Below, piece by piece: positions 43,801-53,587 of a DNA stretch of 64,000 nucleotides. The notes under the pieces are model-generated. The model searched no databases, was not told the origin of the DNA, and was given only the letters and a program-made list of their open reading frames with translations. The translations under genes and the position numbers were made by a program. The stretch is from Shimia sp. SK013. GTDB taxonomy: Bacteria; Pseudomonadota; Alphaproteobacteria; Rhodobacterales; Rhodobacteraceae. How positions within the stretch are numbered: position 1 is the first letter of the stretch; the number at the start of each line of letters is the position of its first letter. Location of the stretch: NCBI RefSeq assembly GCF_001292625.1, contig NZ_LAJH01000009.1, forward strand, positions 868,001-932,000, given 5' to 3'.

Positions 43801-45489
43801 TCAAGAATGCTCTTCAGCGGCCTTGGCCGCCAAGGCCTTGTTGAACGCCCGCAGCGCATCAACATGAAACACCGCACCCAAAAGCTCCGGTGGTTCATCC
43901 TCGCGCCCGAGGCTGATCACGGGCACAAAGGCCACCCCTGAGGCCTCAAACATCGGCATCACGCTCTCCAACGTCGCACGGCCATCGACATAGCTGCCCT
44001 CCGACATCATTTCCCAACAGCGCTCTTCGGGTGCGGCCTTTGGGTCATCCTTTGAACGCATCACGCCAGCCACACGGCACATCGACAGAAGATAGGCTTG
44101 TGGACCGGCTGCGATATGTACCCCGCGACGCTCAAGCTGCGACAAAAAGAATGACTGATCCACCAGTCGTGAACTCAGCGCTGTTGAAACCGAAACAGCC
44201 ACCATAACCGCAAGACCAGTTTGCCAGTCTCCGGTCATTTCAAACACGATCAACGTGGTGGAAATCGGCGCACCCAGCACGGCAGCGGCCACAGCCCCCA
44301 GACCGGCCAAAGCATAAAGCGTTGTGGTGCCTGACACATTCGGGAAAATCGCGGTCGCGATCAAGCCAAACGCCAATCCGGTCAACGCCCCCACCATCAG
44401 CGCAGGAGAAAAGACACCGCCCCCCATGCGGCCCGCCATGGTGATCGAGACAGCAATCACTTTGAGCACCGCAAAAACCACCGCCTCATGCAGCACCAAC
44501 TGTCCGGTCAGCGCAGCCGAGGTAGTCTCATACCCGACTCCAATAATGTGCGGGAAAAAGATCGCGATCCCTCCCAGCAAGACACCAGAAATCGCCGGCC
44601 GCAACCAGCGTGGAATTCTCATGTCTTGTTGCAGGTGATTGGCCATGTCCTCGGACCAGAAAATGGTCCACATGAGCGCAACCGCCACCAGCCCACAAAG
44701 CCCGCCCAGCATCAAGAACGCTGGCAGCTCCTGATAGAATTGCAGAGCCGTCGCCGTCGGCAATGAAAACTCGGTCACGTCACCAAATTCCAGCCGGTTG
44801 ATCACCGTGCCCGCCACCGAAGCGATGACAATTGGAGCAAACGCGTGCACGGCAAAATGGCGCAACACAACTTCGAGTGCAAACAATGCCCCTGCAATTG
44901 GCGCGTTGAAAGAGGCAGAAACGGCCGCCGCCACTGCGCAGCCCAGCAGATCGCGCCCCGTGATGCCATTTGCCTTGATCCGGTCGCTGACCCAACTGGC
45001 AACCACGCCAGCCATATGTACGACAGGTCCCTCGCGCCCGGTTGATCCACCAGAGCTGAGTGTGATCAGCGAAGCCAGCGCCGAGGCGATACCCGCTTTG
45101 CGCTCCACCCGTCCCTCATAAAGCGCGGCACCCTGAATGACATCTGCAACCGACCGCACCCGCCCGTCTGGCGTGAAGTGGTGCAAGATCAACCCAACAG
45201 CCAATCCGCCCACAGTCGGGATCACCAGCAACCAAAACCACGGTAACGTGTCGGCAAAACTGTGCAAGTGGCTCAAATCTTCTGTGCCATAAAGTGTTGA
45301 TTGCAAGAACTGAATGGCCTTGCGAAACGCCAGCGCAGCAAAGCCCGCGCCAATCCCGATCCCCAGCGCGATCAGCCAGAATTGAAACTGGCTCGGACCT
45401 TTGTCCACCAGAACACGCCAACCGCCGCGGCAGGTCTCTGCCGCCTCTCGGGCGCTCTCCCTAAGGAAGGATCCAACGGACTTCGCCAT
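43801..45489 (-). CDS. CLC-family chloride channel/transporter with CBS domain
   Basis: This 562-residue membrane protein has the CLC pore motif GGSTGREGPVVH, with the gating Glu, and later GGVFSPALMVGALTG. About 440 residues form the membrane part, and the C-terminal 120 hold one recognisable CBS domain (residues about 490-545). It exchanges or conducts chloride. It is transcribed toward the zinc-type operon, and no partner genes are evident. Confidence 0.9.
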   Translation of the reverse strand: MAKSVGSFLRESAREAAETCRGGWRVLVDKGPSQFQFWLIALGIGIGAGFAALAFRKAIQFLQSTLYGTEDLSHLHSFADTLPWFWLLVIPTVGGLAVGLILHHFTPDGRVRSVADVIQGAALYEGRVERKAGIASALASLITLSSGGSTGREGPVVHMAGVVASWVSDRIKANGITGRDLLGCAVAAAVSASFNAPIAGALFALEVVLRHFAVHAFAPIVIASVAGTVINRLEFGDVTEFSLPTATALQFYQELPAFLMLGGLCGLVAVALMWTIFWSEDMANHLQQDMRIPRWLRPAISGVLLGGIAIFFPHIIGVGYETTSAALTGQLVLHEAVVFAVLKVIAVSITMAGRMGGGVFSPALMVGALTGLAFGLIATAIFPNVSGTTTLYALAGLGAVAAAVLGAPISTTLIVFEMTGDWQTGLAVMVAVSVSTALSSRLVDQSFFLSQLERRGVHIAAGPQAYLLSMCRVAGVMRSKDDPKAAPEERCWEMMSEGSYVDGRATLESVMPMFEASGVAFVPVISLGREDEPPELLGAVFHVDALRAFNKALAAKAAEEHS

Positions 45490-45584
45490 AGTGCCTCGGC
45501 GTTTTTGGAATTCTCTTCTGATGTAATCCGAATTTCGCGCTGGCGCAAAGAGGAAAGCCCTTGTGAGGCCTCACCTTTTTGGCA

Positions 45585-47231
45585 CTACACCAGCAATGCC
45601 TGTGCGGCCGCGCGCGCCTCGTCAGTGATCGTGTCACCGGACAACATGCGTGCAACCTCATCAACGCGGCCCACGGCATCCAGCGGCACCACCTGGCTCA
45701 ATGTGGCGTTGTCTACGACTTGCTTTTGCACCCGCCAATGATGCGCGCCCAAAGCGGCCACTTGCGGAGAATGCGTCACAACAAGAACCTGACCGTCACT
45801 CGCCAGCGCCTTCAGCCTGCGACCGACCGCATCAGCTGTAGCGCCACCAACACCACGGTCAATTTCGTCAAAGATCATTGTCATATCTTGATCTTCCGAA
45901 CTCAGACAAACCTTGAGCGCCAACAGGAACCGGCTTAGCTCGCCTCCCGATGCAATCTTGCCCAACGGCCCGGCAGGTGCGCCGGGGTTTGTGGCAACCA
46001 CAAATTCCACCTGATCGGTTCCATCCGGTCCGGCAACCGTTGCGGTAATGCGGGTTTCAAACACCGCCCGCTCCATCTTCAGCGGGGCAAGCTCGGACAT
46101 CACTGCTTTGTCCAGCGCGCCAGCGGCCCCTTTGCGCGCTTGGCTTAGCTTGCCCGCCGCTGCATCATACCCATTTTGCGCCTGCGCAAGCTCACTCTGC
46201 AACGTCGCAATATTTCCGGCCCCGGCATCCAGCGCAGCAAGGCGTCCTCGTAATTCCTGTGCGAAATTGCCCAATTCGTCCGGTGCCACGTCATGCTTAC
46301 GTGCCAAGGCCCGGATCGCAAACAAACGCTCCTCGACTTGCTCAAGCTCGTGCGGGTTAAAGTCCAATGCGTCCAAAGTGCGTTGAACGCCATCTGCAGC
46401 CTCTCCCAGCTCGTTTAACGCACGCTCAAGCGCGGCAACCGGCGCCGTCAGGTGGTCACCTGTTTCCACAAGCGCGCTTTCCAGCCACCGCAACGCATCA
46501 TTTATCGTGCCTTCTGCGCCGCCCGTGCCCAGCATATCATGCGCTCTCACCACGCTCTCGCGCACCTTTTCCGCGCCCTGCATCATGCGCCGCCGGGTAT
46601 CGAGTTCAGCCTCTTCACCGGGTTCCGGATCCAACTGATCCAGTTCCGCGACGGCGTGCCTCAGGAAGTCTTCCTCGTCCTGCACCGCTTTAAGCTCTGC
46701 TTCGGCGGTCACCAGCGTCTTGCGTGCTGCAGCCACGCTTGACCAAACCTGGCGCACATCCCGACGCAACATATCCGTTTCCGCGTAGCTATCCAGCAAG
46801 GCGCGGTGCCCCTTTGGGTCCAGCAGCCCGCGATCGTCGTGTTGTCCGTGTAGCTCGATCAAAGTCTCAGAAAGCCGCCTCAGAACCTCGCCTGAACACC
46901 GCCGGTCGTTAACCCAAGCGGTCTTGCGCCCATCAGACCGGTTCACACGCCGCAGGATCAATTCATCACCGCCCGGCAACCCTGCATCTTCCAAAATGAC
47001 ATGCGCGGGATGTCCTTCGGGCAGGTCAAATTCCGCGACAACTTCGCCCTGCTCCGCCCCTACCCGCACAAGTTCAGCGCGGCCGCGCCATCCAAGCACA
47101 AACCCCAAACTGTCAAGCAAGATGGATTTGCCTGCGCCGGTCTCTCCGGTCAGCACATTCAAGCCCGGCTGGAACGCAAGCTCCAACCGATCAATGATCA
47201 GCATGTTCCGAATATCAAGTGCGCGCAGCAT
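45585..47231 (-). CDS. recN: DNA repair protein RecN
   Basis: This 548-residue SMC-like ATPase acts in double-strand break repair. It has Walker A GETGAGKSI near residue 33, a long coiled-coil middle (about 150-370), and a C-terminal half with SGGELSRFLLAL and the Walker B-like DEIDRGVGG. It begins 36 bases after bamD and is probably cotranscribed with it. No LexA box was seen just upstream. Confidence 0.95.
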   Translation of the reverse strand: MLRALDIRNMLIIDRLELAFQPGLNVLTGETGAGKSILLDSLGFVLGWRGRAELVRVGAEQGEVVAEFDLPEGHPAHVILEDAGLPGGDELILRRVNRSDGRKTAWVNDRRCSGEVLRRLSETLIELHGQHDDRGLLDPKGHRALLDSYAETDMLRRDVRQVWSSVAAARKTLVTAEAELKAVQDEEDFLRHAVAELDQLDPEPGEEAELDTRRRMMQGAEKVRESVVRAHDMLGTGGAEGTINDALRWLESALVETGDHLTAPVAALERALNELGEAADGVQRTLDALDFNPHELEQVEERLFAIRALARKHDVAPDELGNFAQELRGRLAALDAGAGNIATLQSELAQAQNGYDAAAGKLSQARKGAAGALDKAVMSELAPLKMERAVFETRITATVAGPDGTDQVEFVVATNPGAPAGPLGKIASGGELSRFLLALKVCLSSEDQDMTMIFDEIDRGVGGATADAVGRRLKALASDGQVLVVTHSPQVAALGAHHWRVQKQVVDNATLSQVVPLDAVGRVDEVARMLSGDTITDEARAAAQALLV

Positions 47232-47267
47232 TGTCCGTCACCCGGCAGGGCACAGCCCCGCCGCCCC

Positions 47268-48122
47268 TTACAGCCACTTACCTTGCATCGTTTGGCGATA
47301 GACCCGTTTCAGCCAGCCATCGCTCGCGGCCTCAAGTTCCAAACCACGACCTTTTAGCAGCTTGTAACTGTCCTCATACCATTGCGTGCCTTGGAAGTTG
47401 TGCCCCAAAATCGCCCCCGCTGTTTGCGCTTCGGCGTTCAAACCAAGCGACAGGTAGGCCTCAACCAAACGGTGCAATGCTTCGGCAGTGTGTGTGGTGG
47501 TCTGAAAGTCTTCTACGACCACGCGAAAGCGGGTAATCGCGGCGCCAAAGTGATCACGACGCAGATAGTACCGACCGATCTCCATCTCCTTGGACGCCAA
47601 GTGATCAAACGCCAAATCGAATTTCAGGATCGATGAGCGCGCATATTCGGTATCAGGATAGAGTTCGATCACCTTCCGCAGTTCCTGCAACGCCTGGAAC
47701 GTCAGTCCCTGGTCACGACCAACTTCATCGATCTGGTCGTAATAGCTCAGAGCCAACAAATACTGTGCGTAGGCTGCATCCTCGGACGCCGGATAGAAAT
47801 CGATGTATCGTTGCGCTGCCGCACGGCTTTCAGGATAAAGCTGTTCCTGATGATAGCTGAAAGCCTGCATAATGATCGCGCGCTCGGTCAGCTCGGAATA
47901 GGGATATTGGCGTTCCACTTCGGCAAAATAGAATGCCGCATCTTCACCGCGTCCACGGCCCAGCTCCCATTCGGCACGGCCATAGATTTGCTCAGCTGTA
48001 AACCCATCAAGAGAGAAGTCGCCGCGCTTGACCTTATCGGTCGTCGTGTCACCACAAGACGCCGCCACCAAAACCGCAAGAATAGACCCGACAATGCGAC
48101 TCCGTGTCTTGATGCCTGCCAT
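47268..48122 (-). CDS. bamD: Outer membrane assembly lipoprotein BamD
   Basis: This 284-residue lipoprotein belongs to the BAM complex that inserts outer-membrane proteins. The signal peptide ends in a lipobox (VAASC) near residue 23, followed by TPR repeats such as AEQIYGRAEWELGRGRGEDA and AAQRYIDFYPASEDAAYAQY. The ATG at 48122 has GAGG upstream. The lpxC-bamD-recN order is usual in Rhodobacterales. Confidence 0.93.
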   Translation of the reverse strand: MAGIKTRSRIVGSILAVLVAASCGDTTTDKVKRGDFSLDGFTAEQIYGRAEWELGRGRGEDAAFYFAEVERQYPYSELTERAIIMQAFSYHQEQLYPESRAAAQRYIDFYPASEDAAYAQYLLALSYYDQIDEVGRDQGLTFQALQELRKVIELYPDTEYARSSILKFDLAFDHLASKEMEIGRYYLRRDHFGAAITRFRVVVEDFQTTTHTAEALHRLVEAYLSLGLNAEAQTAGAILGHNFQGTQWYEDSYKLLKGRGLELEAASDGWLKRVYRQTMQGKWL

Positions 48123-48231
48123 AGTGCTCAACCTCTTGATCTTCCTCACGGCAATTCGCCGTCCTTAGACAAGCTGTTAGCACAGAAAATTGCGGTGCAA
48201 AATGGGTTTGGTACTTTTTGAGGGCCTATGC

Positions 48232-49155
48232 TCAGGCTACAGCCGGAATTTCACCGATATGCACACCCGCGCCGGGCAATCGCGCCGCCAGATCGTCCGT
48301 GCAATCCGCAAAACACCAGGCCTCAGGATCGGCAAAAAGTGCGCGCAAAAGCTCGTTGGTGAGCGAATGCCCTGCTCTAATCCCGCGATATCGCCCTAGA
48401 ATCGGCGCACCTGCCAGATAGAGATCTCCCACCGCATCCAACATTTTGTGCCGCACGGGCTCGTCCATGTGGCGCAGGCCGCCGGGGCTCAAAATTTTGT
48501 CGCCGTCAAACACCACAGCATTTTCTTCGGGATTGCCGCCAAGCGCGAGACCGTTGGCCTGCATCGCTTCGACATCCGATTGCCGACAGAAAGTACGGCT
48601 GTCGCTCAGCTCACGCACAAAGCTGCCATTAGCCAGCGTCATGCCTTTGGTCTGTTGACCAATGGCTGCGTCTTCAAAATCGATGTGGAATTCCATCCGC
48701 ATGTCGCGATCCGGCAGCAGCTCCGCCCGCGCATCGCCACGCTCGACAGAGACAGGCTTCAGAATGCGAATGGCGCGCACCGGCGCGTCTTGCTTAACCA
48801 ATCCTGCGCGCAAAAAGCCCCGCACGAAATCCGCTGAACTGCCATCCATGATCGGCACTTCGGCTGCATCGATTTCAATGAGAGCATTGTGAATGCCACA
48901 CCCAGCCAATGCGGCCATCAGGTGTTCAATTGTGCCGACCGATACGCCGGCGTCATTCACAATACGGGTGCACAAGGCGGTTTGCTCAACCACGTCCCAA
49001 CGGGCGGCAACCATCGCATCTTTGCCAATCACATCACTGCGGCGAAACCAAACACCGTAATCCGCAGAGGCCGGCTGCACAGTCATGCGCACGGTCTTGC
49101 CGGAATGTAGTCCGGTTCCAGTAAATGTGACGTTTGATTTTAGCGTGGTTTGCAC
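48232..49155 (-). CDS. lpxC: UDP-3-O-acyl-N-acetylglucosamine deacetylase
   Basis: This 307-residue zinc deacetylase carries out the first committed step of lipid A synthesis. It shows TGTGLHSG, TIEHLMAAL with a zinc His, the active-site PIMDGSSADF, and HKMLDAVGDLYLAG with further zinc ligands. A GTG start at 49155 (MQTTLKSNVTF) with GGGGA five bases upstream fits the family; the longer in-frame reading from 49266 does not. Confidence 0.93.
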   Translation of the reverse strand: MQTTLKSNVTFTGTGLHSGKTVRMTVQPASADYGVWFRRSDVIGKDAMVAARWDVVEQTALCTRIVNDAGVSVGTIEHLMAALAGCGIHNALIEIDAAEVPIMDGSSADFVRGFLRAGLVKQDAPVRAIRILKPVSVERGDARAELLPDRDMRMEFHIDFEDAAIGQQTKGMTLANGSFVRELSDSRTFCRQSDVEAMQANGLALGGNPEENAVVFDGDKILSPGGLRHMDEPVRHKMLDAVGDLYLAGAPILGRYRGIRAGHSLTNELLRALFADPEAWCFADCTDDLAARLPGAGVHIGEIPAVA

Positions 49156-49312
49156 TGTAGTCCCCGAGTAGCGCGGCACACCCCATTGGCCGCAACTGTG
49201 AACTAAGTGGTTAACGTCGTCATCACAATTCAATCTTTGCAACGGTCTGAAACATGCCTGAAACAAATAGGCGAAACGTCGCGCAAACCCGCGTAAACTT
49301 CTGTTTTGAAAT

Positions 49313-49339
49313 AAAAAACCGCCCCCTTTTGGGGGCGGT
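49313..49339 (-). terminator. Intrinsic terminator after ftsZ
   Basis: A nine-base-pair stem (ACCGCCCCC at 49318-49326 with GGGGGCGGT at 49331-49339) and a four-base loop are followed on the minus strand by a T run (49318-49313). It lies just after the ftsZ stop and separates it from lpxC. Confidence 0.9.
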
Positions 49340-49361
49340 CATTTGACGATTTTTTTCTAAA

Positions 49362-51029
49362 TTAGTTTGCTTGACGACGCAGGAAGGCCGGGATTTCAAT
49401 CCGTTCTTGCTCCGGGTCCGCCTGAGCAGCCGGTTCAGCTGCCTGAGTGACAGGCTGTACCGACGGCTGAACGCGCGCCTGTTGCGCCTGACGTGCCGGC
49501 TGACCTTCCGCCTGCTGGCCGCCAGCCATACGGTTAAACAGGTTGTTGATGCCAAAACGTGGCCGGTCTTCGTGCGCCGGCTCGGCGTTTGCTTCCGGAA
49601 CCACAGGGCGAACCGGAGCTGACGGCGCTTTTTCCACGGCAGCCTGCAAACGGGCCATCAATTGCGGTGTTGGTGTACCTGGTGCCGGACGCTGAGGCGC
49701 CACAAACTCGTCGGTCTCCTCAGTTTGAACAACGGCTTGCTCAACCCGAGCAGGTTGATATGCCGGAGCCGGAAGTTCGTCTGCAATTGCAGCAGGCGCG
49801 TCAAACACAGGAGCCGCAGGCGCAGTTGGTGCTGCGTCTTCAAAAATGTGCTCCATCTGGTCCTCGGCCGCGGCCGACTGTGGATCCAGCGTGTCAAAAA
49901 GGCCTGGTTCGCCTGCCGCCGGAGCCGCAGCCACTTCAACATTGACCGGCGACGCAGTCATGGTTGGTGCCTCAAAACCGCTTGCTTCAGGAGCCGCTAC
50001 TTCTGCACCTGGCAACGGTTGCGCCATTGAACGACGCGGCAAAGGCATCGGGCTGGTGCTTTCCAGCGCGTCGATACCGGTGGCCACAACCGACACACGC
50101 ATGCCACCCTCGAGGGCCGCATCCATAGTCGAGCCAACAATGATGTTTGCGTCTTCGTCCACTTCCTGACGGATGCGGTTGGCGGCTTCGTCCAGTTCGA
50201 ACAATGTCAGGTCGTGACCGCCTGTGATGTTGATCAGAACACCCTTCGCGCCACGCAGCGAAATTTCGTCCAGAAGCGGGTTCGCAATGGCTTTCTCGGC
50301 AGCCTGAATGGCGCGATTGTCGCCATCGGCCTCGCCGGTGCCCATCATCGCTTTGCCCATCTCGTCCATCACGGCGCGGACGTCGGCAAAGTCGAGGTTG
50401 ATCAGACCAGGACGCACCATCAGGTCCGTCACACCTTTGACGCCTTGATACAGAACATCGTCTGCCATCGAAAACGCTTCGGTAAAGGTGGTTTTTTCGT
50501 TCGCAAGACGGAACAGGTTCTGGTTCGGAATGATGATCAGCGTGTCGACCATTTTCTGAAGCTGCTCAACACCCTCTTCCGCCTGACGCATACGCTTGGC
50601 GCCTTCGAACTGGAACGGCTTGGTGACAACACCCACGGTCAAGACACCCAATTCACGCGCTGCCTGTGCGATGATTGGCGCAGCACCTGTACCCGTGCCA
50701 CCGCCCATACCAGCGGTGATGAAACACATGTGAGCACCAGCAAGGTGATCCACGATCTCTTCGATACTCTCTTCCGCAGCAGCCGCCCCAACGGTTGCGC
50801 GGGCGCCAGCACCCAGACCTTCGGTAACCTTAACACCAAGCTGTACGCGTTTCTCCGCGTCGCTTTGCTGCAAAGCCTGTGCATCTGTGTTCGCAACAAC
50901 GAACTCAACGCCCTCTAGCTCTTTTTCGATCATGTTGTTGACCGCGTTGCCACCAGCACCGCCAACACCGAATACGGTGATGCGGGGTTTCAGATCACCC
51001 TCATCGGGCATCGTCAGATTCAAAGCCAT
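49362..51029 (-). CDS. ftsZ: Cell division protein FtsZ
   Basis: This 555-residue tubulin-like GTPase forms the division ring. The signature GGGTGTG is at residues 109-115. The globular domain ends near residue 320, and a long Ala/Pro/Gln-rich linker runs to a conserved C-terminal [10 protein letters not shown] peptide that binds FtsA and other partners. The long linker is normal for Rhodobacterales. It is separated from ftsA by 352 bases that include a terminator-like hairpin, so it probably has its own promoter. Confidence 0.97.
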   Translation of the reverse strand: MALNLTMPDEGDLKPRITVFGVGGAGGNAVNNMIEKELEGVEFVVANTDAQALQQSDAEKRVQLGVKVTEGLGAGARATVGAAAAEESIEEIVDHLAGAHMCFITAGMGGGTGTGAAPIIAQAARELGVLTVGVVTKPFQFEGAKRMRQAEEGVEQLQKMVDTLIIIPNQNLFRLANEKTTFTEAFSMADDVLYQGVKGVTDLMVRPGLINLDFADVRAVMDEMGKAMMGTGEADGDNRAIQAAEKAIANPLLDEISLRGAKGVLINITGGHDLTLFELDEAANRIRQEVDEDANIIVGSTMDAALEGGMRVSVVATGIDALESTSPMPLPRRSMAQPLPGAEVAAPEASGFEAPTMTASPVNVEVAAAPAAGEPGLFDTLDPQSAAAEDQMEHIFEDAAPTAPAAPVFDAPAAIADELPAPAYQPARVEQAVVQTEETDEFVAPQRPAPGTPTPQLMARLQAAVEKAPSAPVRPVVPEANAEPAHEDRPRFGINNLFNRMAGGQQAEGQPARQAQQARVQPSVQPVTQAAEPAAQADPEQERIEIPAFLRRQAN

Positions 51030-51156
51030 AGAACTGTCCGCCTGTTTGTTTGCCCCCGCATTCGCAGGGAATTATTCTGCCGTCTCAAAGGATATTATTA
51101 CCCACGCTTTCAGGAATCGTCATCCCCAAAAGCGCAATTCAACACAAAATATGGCC

Positions 51157-51179
51157 CAAAAAACCGCAAAATTAGCGGT
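51157..51179 (-). terminator. Possible terminator between ftsA and ftsZ
   Basis: On the minus strand ACCGC (51179-51175) pairs with GCGGT (51167-51163), followed by six T. The stem is only five base pairs, so termination may be partial. Confidence 0.45.
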
Positions 51180-51328
51180 ATTTCGCTAGTTTGGATAGAT
51201 TTAGGGGAACACAGGGCCCAACACACAAGACGCAGAAAACCGTCCGCGAAAAAATCATTCGCAGAGGGGGGATACCAGTCACGTTCAAAGACCACTGCTC
51301 GGCCTGCTTGCCCACGCTTTTTGCGCAG

Positions 51329-51337
51329 TTATCCACA
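51329..51337 (+). promoter_or_regulatory. DnaA-box 9-mer between ftsA and ftsZ
   Basis: TTATCCACA is a perfect consensus DnaA box. A looser copy (AATAACCCACAG) follows two bases later. It lies upstream of ftsZ. Regulation by DnaA is inference. Confidence 0.4.
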
Positions 51338-51381
51338 GAATAACCCACAGGCGAGTCCGCGTCACCCCCGAAAATGATCCC

Positions 51382-52716
51382 TCACCAATTGTCCTTAAAC
51401 CATTTCACCGCCCGCTTGAGCGACCGCACAGGATAGCGTTCGACGGGCAGGTCGAAATCCCACCATTCATCCTGCGGATGGGTTGCGAACAGGCACATAC
51501 CTACGGCACTCGCAAACGCCGGCCCAGTTGCGGCTTGCGGCAAACCATGCACCCGCATCGGACGGCCCAAGCGCACTTGCTGTCCGAGAATTTTGGTCGC
51601 CAGTCCATCCAGTCCGGGGATCTGGCTTCCGCCACCAGTCAGGACAATCTGTTGGCTTGGCAGGTGCTCAAACCCCGCGATGTCCAACCGTGCCCGCACT
51701 TCTTCGAGGATTTCTTCCACACGTGGGCGCATGATGCCAATCAACTCTGCCCGGCTTACCGATCGACGGTCGTGCTCCCAGTCTCCTGTATCGCCTTCAA
51801 GGTCGATCATCTCGCGATCATCCATGCCGGTGGCATGCACCCCGCCGTAAAACGTCTTGATACGCTCAGCCGTCGCCGTTGGCACCTGAAGCCCCATCGA
51901 AATGTCGCTGGTGACATGCTCGCCACCCATGCGCACCGTGTCCGCGTAAATCATGTGTTTCTTCATGAAAATCGACAGGCTTGTCGCCCCGCCGCCCATG
52001 TCGATACAGGCCGCGCCAAGTTCCTGCTCGTCTTCGACCAGCCCAGACATGCCCGACACATAGGCCGAACTGGCAATTCCCGCGAGTTCAAGATCACAGC
52101 GCTTCACGCAATAGGCCAGATTGTCGATGGCGGCTTCGTCCACAGTCAACATGTGCATGTCGGCAGTCAACGTCTGCCCCACTTGCCCGCGCGGATCGCC
52201 CAGACCCGAGCGATGATCCAAGGTGAAATTCACCGGCTGCGCGTGCAACACATCGCGACCGGCCCCATAGTCCGGAACATCACAGGCGGCCAACACCCGG
52301 GCCACATCCTGCTCAGACACAACCTCTGCTTCGACTTCAACACTGCCGTCCAGCCCATAAGACCGCGGCTCCGCGCCGGAAAAGCAGGCGATCACATGAT
52401 CAACCCGAATTTTCGCCATCTTCTGCGCCGCCTGAACAGCTGTGCGAATGGCGCGTTCCGTTTCCTGCATCGCGCTGATCTCACCAAAGCGCACGCCGCG
52501 GGACCGCGTGGTCGCCGCGCCAATCACCCGAAATCCGCTTTGACCGGCCATCGATCCAATGCCATCAGCACTCGCTGCTCGATCGGTGCCATCAAACCGT
52601 AAAACCAAACAGGCGATCTTAGAGCTGCCCACATCCAGCACCGCCACCACACCGCGTTGCATCGCCGCTTTGCGCATGTTGCGCATCGCACGCTGCGATT
52701 CATATAGCTCTGTCAT
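51382..52716 (-). CDS. ftsA: Cell division protein FtsA
   Basis: This 444-residue actin-like protein tethers FtsZ to the membrane. It has the nucleotide-binding VVAVLDVGSSKIACLV near the start, GAACIDMGGGATSLS in the middle and QQIVLTGGGSQIPGLDGL toward the end. The C-terminal RAVKWFKDNW is the amphipathic membrane-targeting helix. It begins one base after ftsQ ends. Confidence 0.95.
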   Translation of the reverse strand: MTELYESQRAMRNMRKAAMQRGVVAVLDVGSSKIACLVLRFDGTDRAASADGIGSMAGQSGFRVIGAATTRSRGVRFGEISAMQETERAIRTAVQAAQKMAKIRVDHVIACFSGAEPRSYGLDGSVEVEAEVVSEQDVARVLAACDVPDYGAGRDVLHAQPVNFTLDHRSGLGDPRGQVGQTLTADMHMLTVDEAAIDNLAYCVKRCDLELAGIASSAYVSGMSGLVEDEQELGAACIDMGGGATSLSIFMKKHMIYADTVRMGGEHVTSDISMGLQVPTATAERIKTFYGGVHATGMDDREMIDLEGDTGDWEHDRRSVSRAELIGIMRPRVEEILEEVRARLDIAGFEHLPSQQIVLTGGGSQIPGLDGLATKILGQQVRLGRPMRVHGLPQAATGPAFASAVGMCLFATHPQDEWWDFDLPVERYPVRSLKRAVKWFKDNW

Positions 52717-52717
52717 C

Positions 52718-53587
52718 TCAATTGTTCCCCACAGAGATGCGGCTGATCCGCCACCATTCTTCTATCGCGTTGTGCGTCAGCCGGATCGTCGGCCGCGCAG
52801 CAAGCCGCATATCCACGACCATCAGGTCGCGATCAAACATGTCGTGTGCGCCATTCAATGCAATCACCCGCTCCAACGCCTGTACCGCGCCATTTTCCGG
52901 CAGCTGGATGCGTTGCTGGCGGTCCAGCACGAGATCCCAGCGGCGCTCGCCCACACGGACCAAACCAATCACCCGCTCGCTCAAAGGTTTTGCAGCCGCA
53001 AACAACTTCATCGCCTCGGCGACATGCCCATCACCGCCTTTGCCAGCAATCAACGGTTTTGTCGGATGATCCAACATGGCCACCATCGGGGCGGTCACAT
53101 GGCCATCAATGTCGACAAGGGCCAGCCCATGATGTGTGCGCCACAATGCAATCGGGGTACGCTCCACAACATTGAACTGCAAAATCCCACCCGGACGGAC
53201 CCGCACGGCGACCTTAGCAACCGCAGGCAACTCTTCCGCGCGCTCTTGGATTTGCGGCAACTCCAAATCAAAACTGGAGACAGGGAAATCCAGCGAAAGG
53301 ATTTCGCGGATGTCCTCGGCGGTCCCTTCGGAGGCACCGTCAATCGCCATTGCCTTGACCATGAACTCAGGCCGCGTCGCCAATTCGCGGCGAAACTCGA
53401 CCACTGCCAAGTTCAACTGCTCTCGCCGCCCCTCGTCGGACAACCACCAAAGCGTCGCCCCAGATACCAGCGCAAACGGCAACACCGTCCGCAATGCAAG
53501 CCGGAACAACGGCGTCAGGAACAACCGCTCCATGCGGTATTTCCATCGCGATGGCGCGGGATCTGCACGGCCAGTTACCTGTCGCAT
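52718..53587 (-). CDS. ftsQ: Cell division protein FtsQ
   Basis: This 289-residue bitopic membrane protein of the divisome has a short cytoplasmic part, one membrane helix (LFRLALRTVLPFALVSGATLWW, residues about 25-46), then POTRA and beta domains in the periplasm. The ATG at 53587 follows GGAGG by seven bases and overlaps the end of ddl by 13 bases. Confidence 0.92.
   Translation of the reverse strand: MRQVTGRADPAPSRWKYRMERLFLTPLFRLALRTVLPFALVSGATLWWLSDEGRREQLNLAVVEFRRELATRPEFMVKAMAIDGASEGTAEDIREILSLDFPVSSFDLELPQIQERAEELPAVAKVAVRVRPGGILQFNVVERTPIALWRTHHGLALVDIDGHVTAPMVAMLDHPTKPLIAGKGGDGHVAEAMKLFAAAKPLSERVIGLVRVGERRWDLVLDRQQRIQLPENGAVQALERVIALNGAHDMFDRDLMVVDMRLAARPTIRLTHNAIEEWWRISRISVGNN

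Larger units (their letters stand above)
51030..51381. other. ftsA-ftsZ intergenic region
   Basis: This 352-base gap holds a possible ftsA terminator (51157-51179), a perfect DnaA box (51329-51337) and, between the hairpin and the ftsZ start, an AT-rich stretch that must hold the ftsZ promoter. No small gene was seen. Confidence 0.5.
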
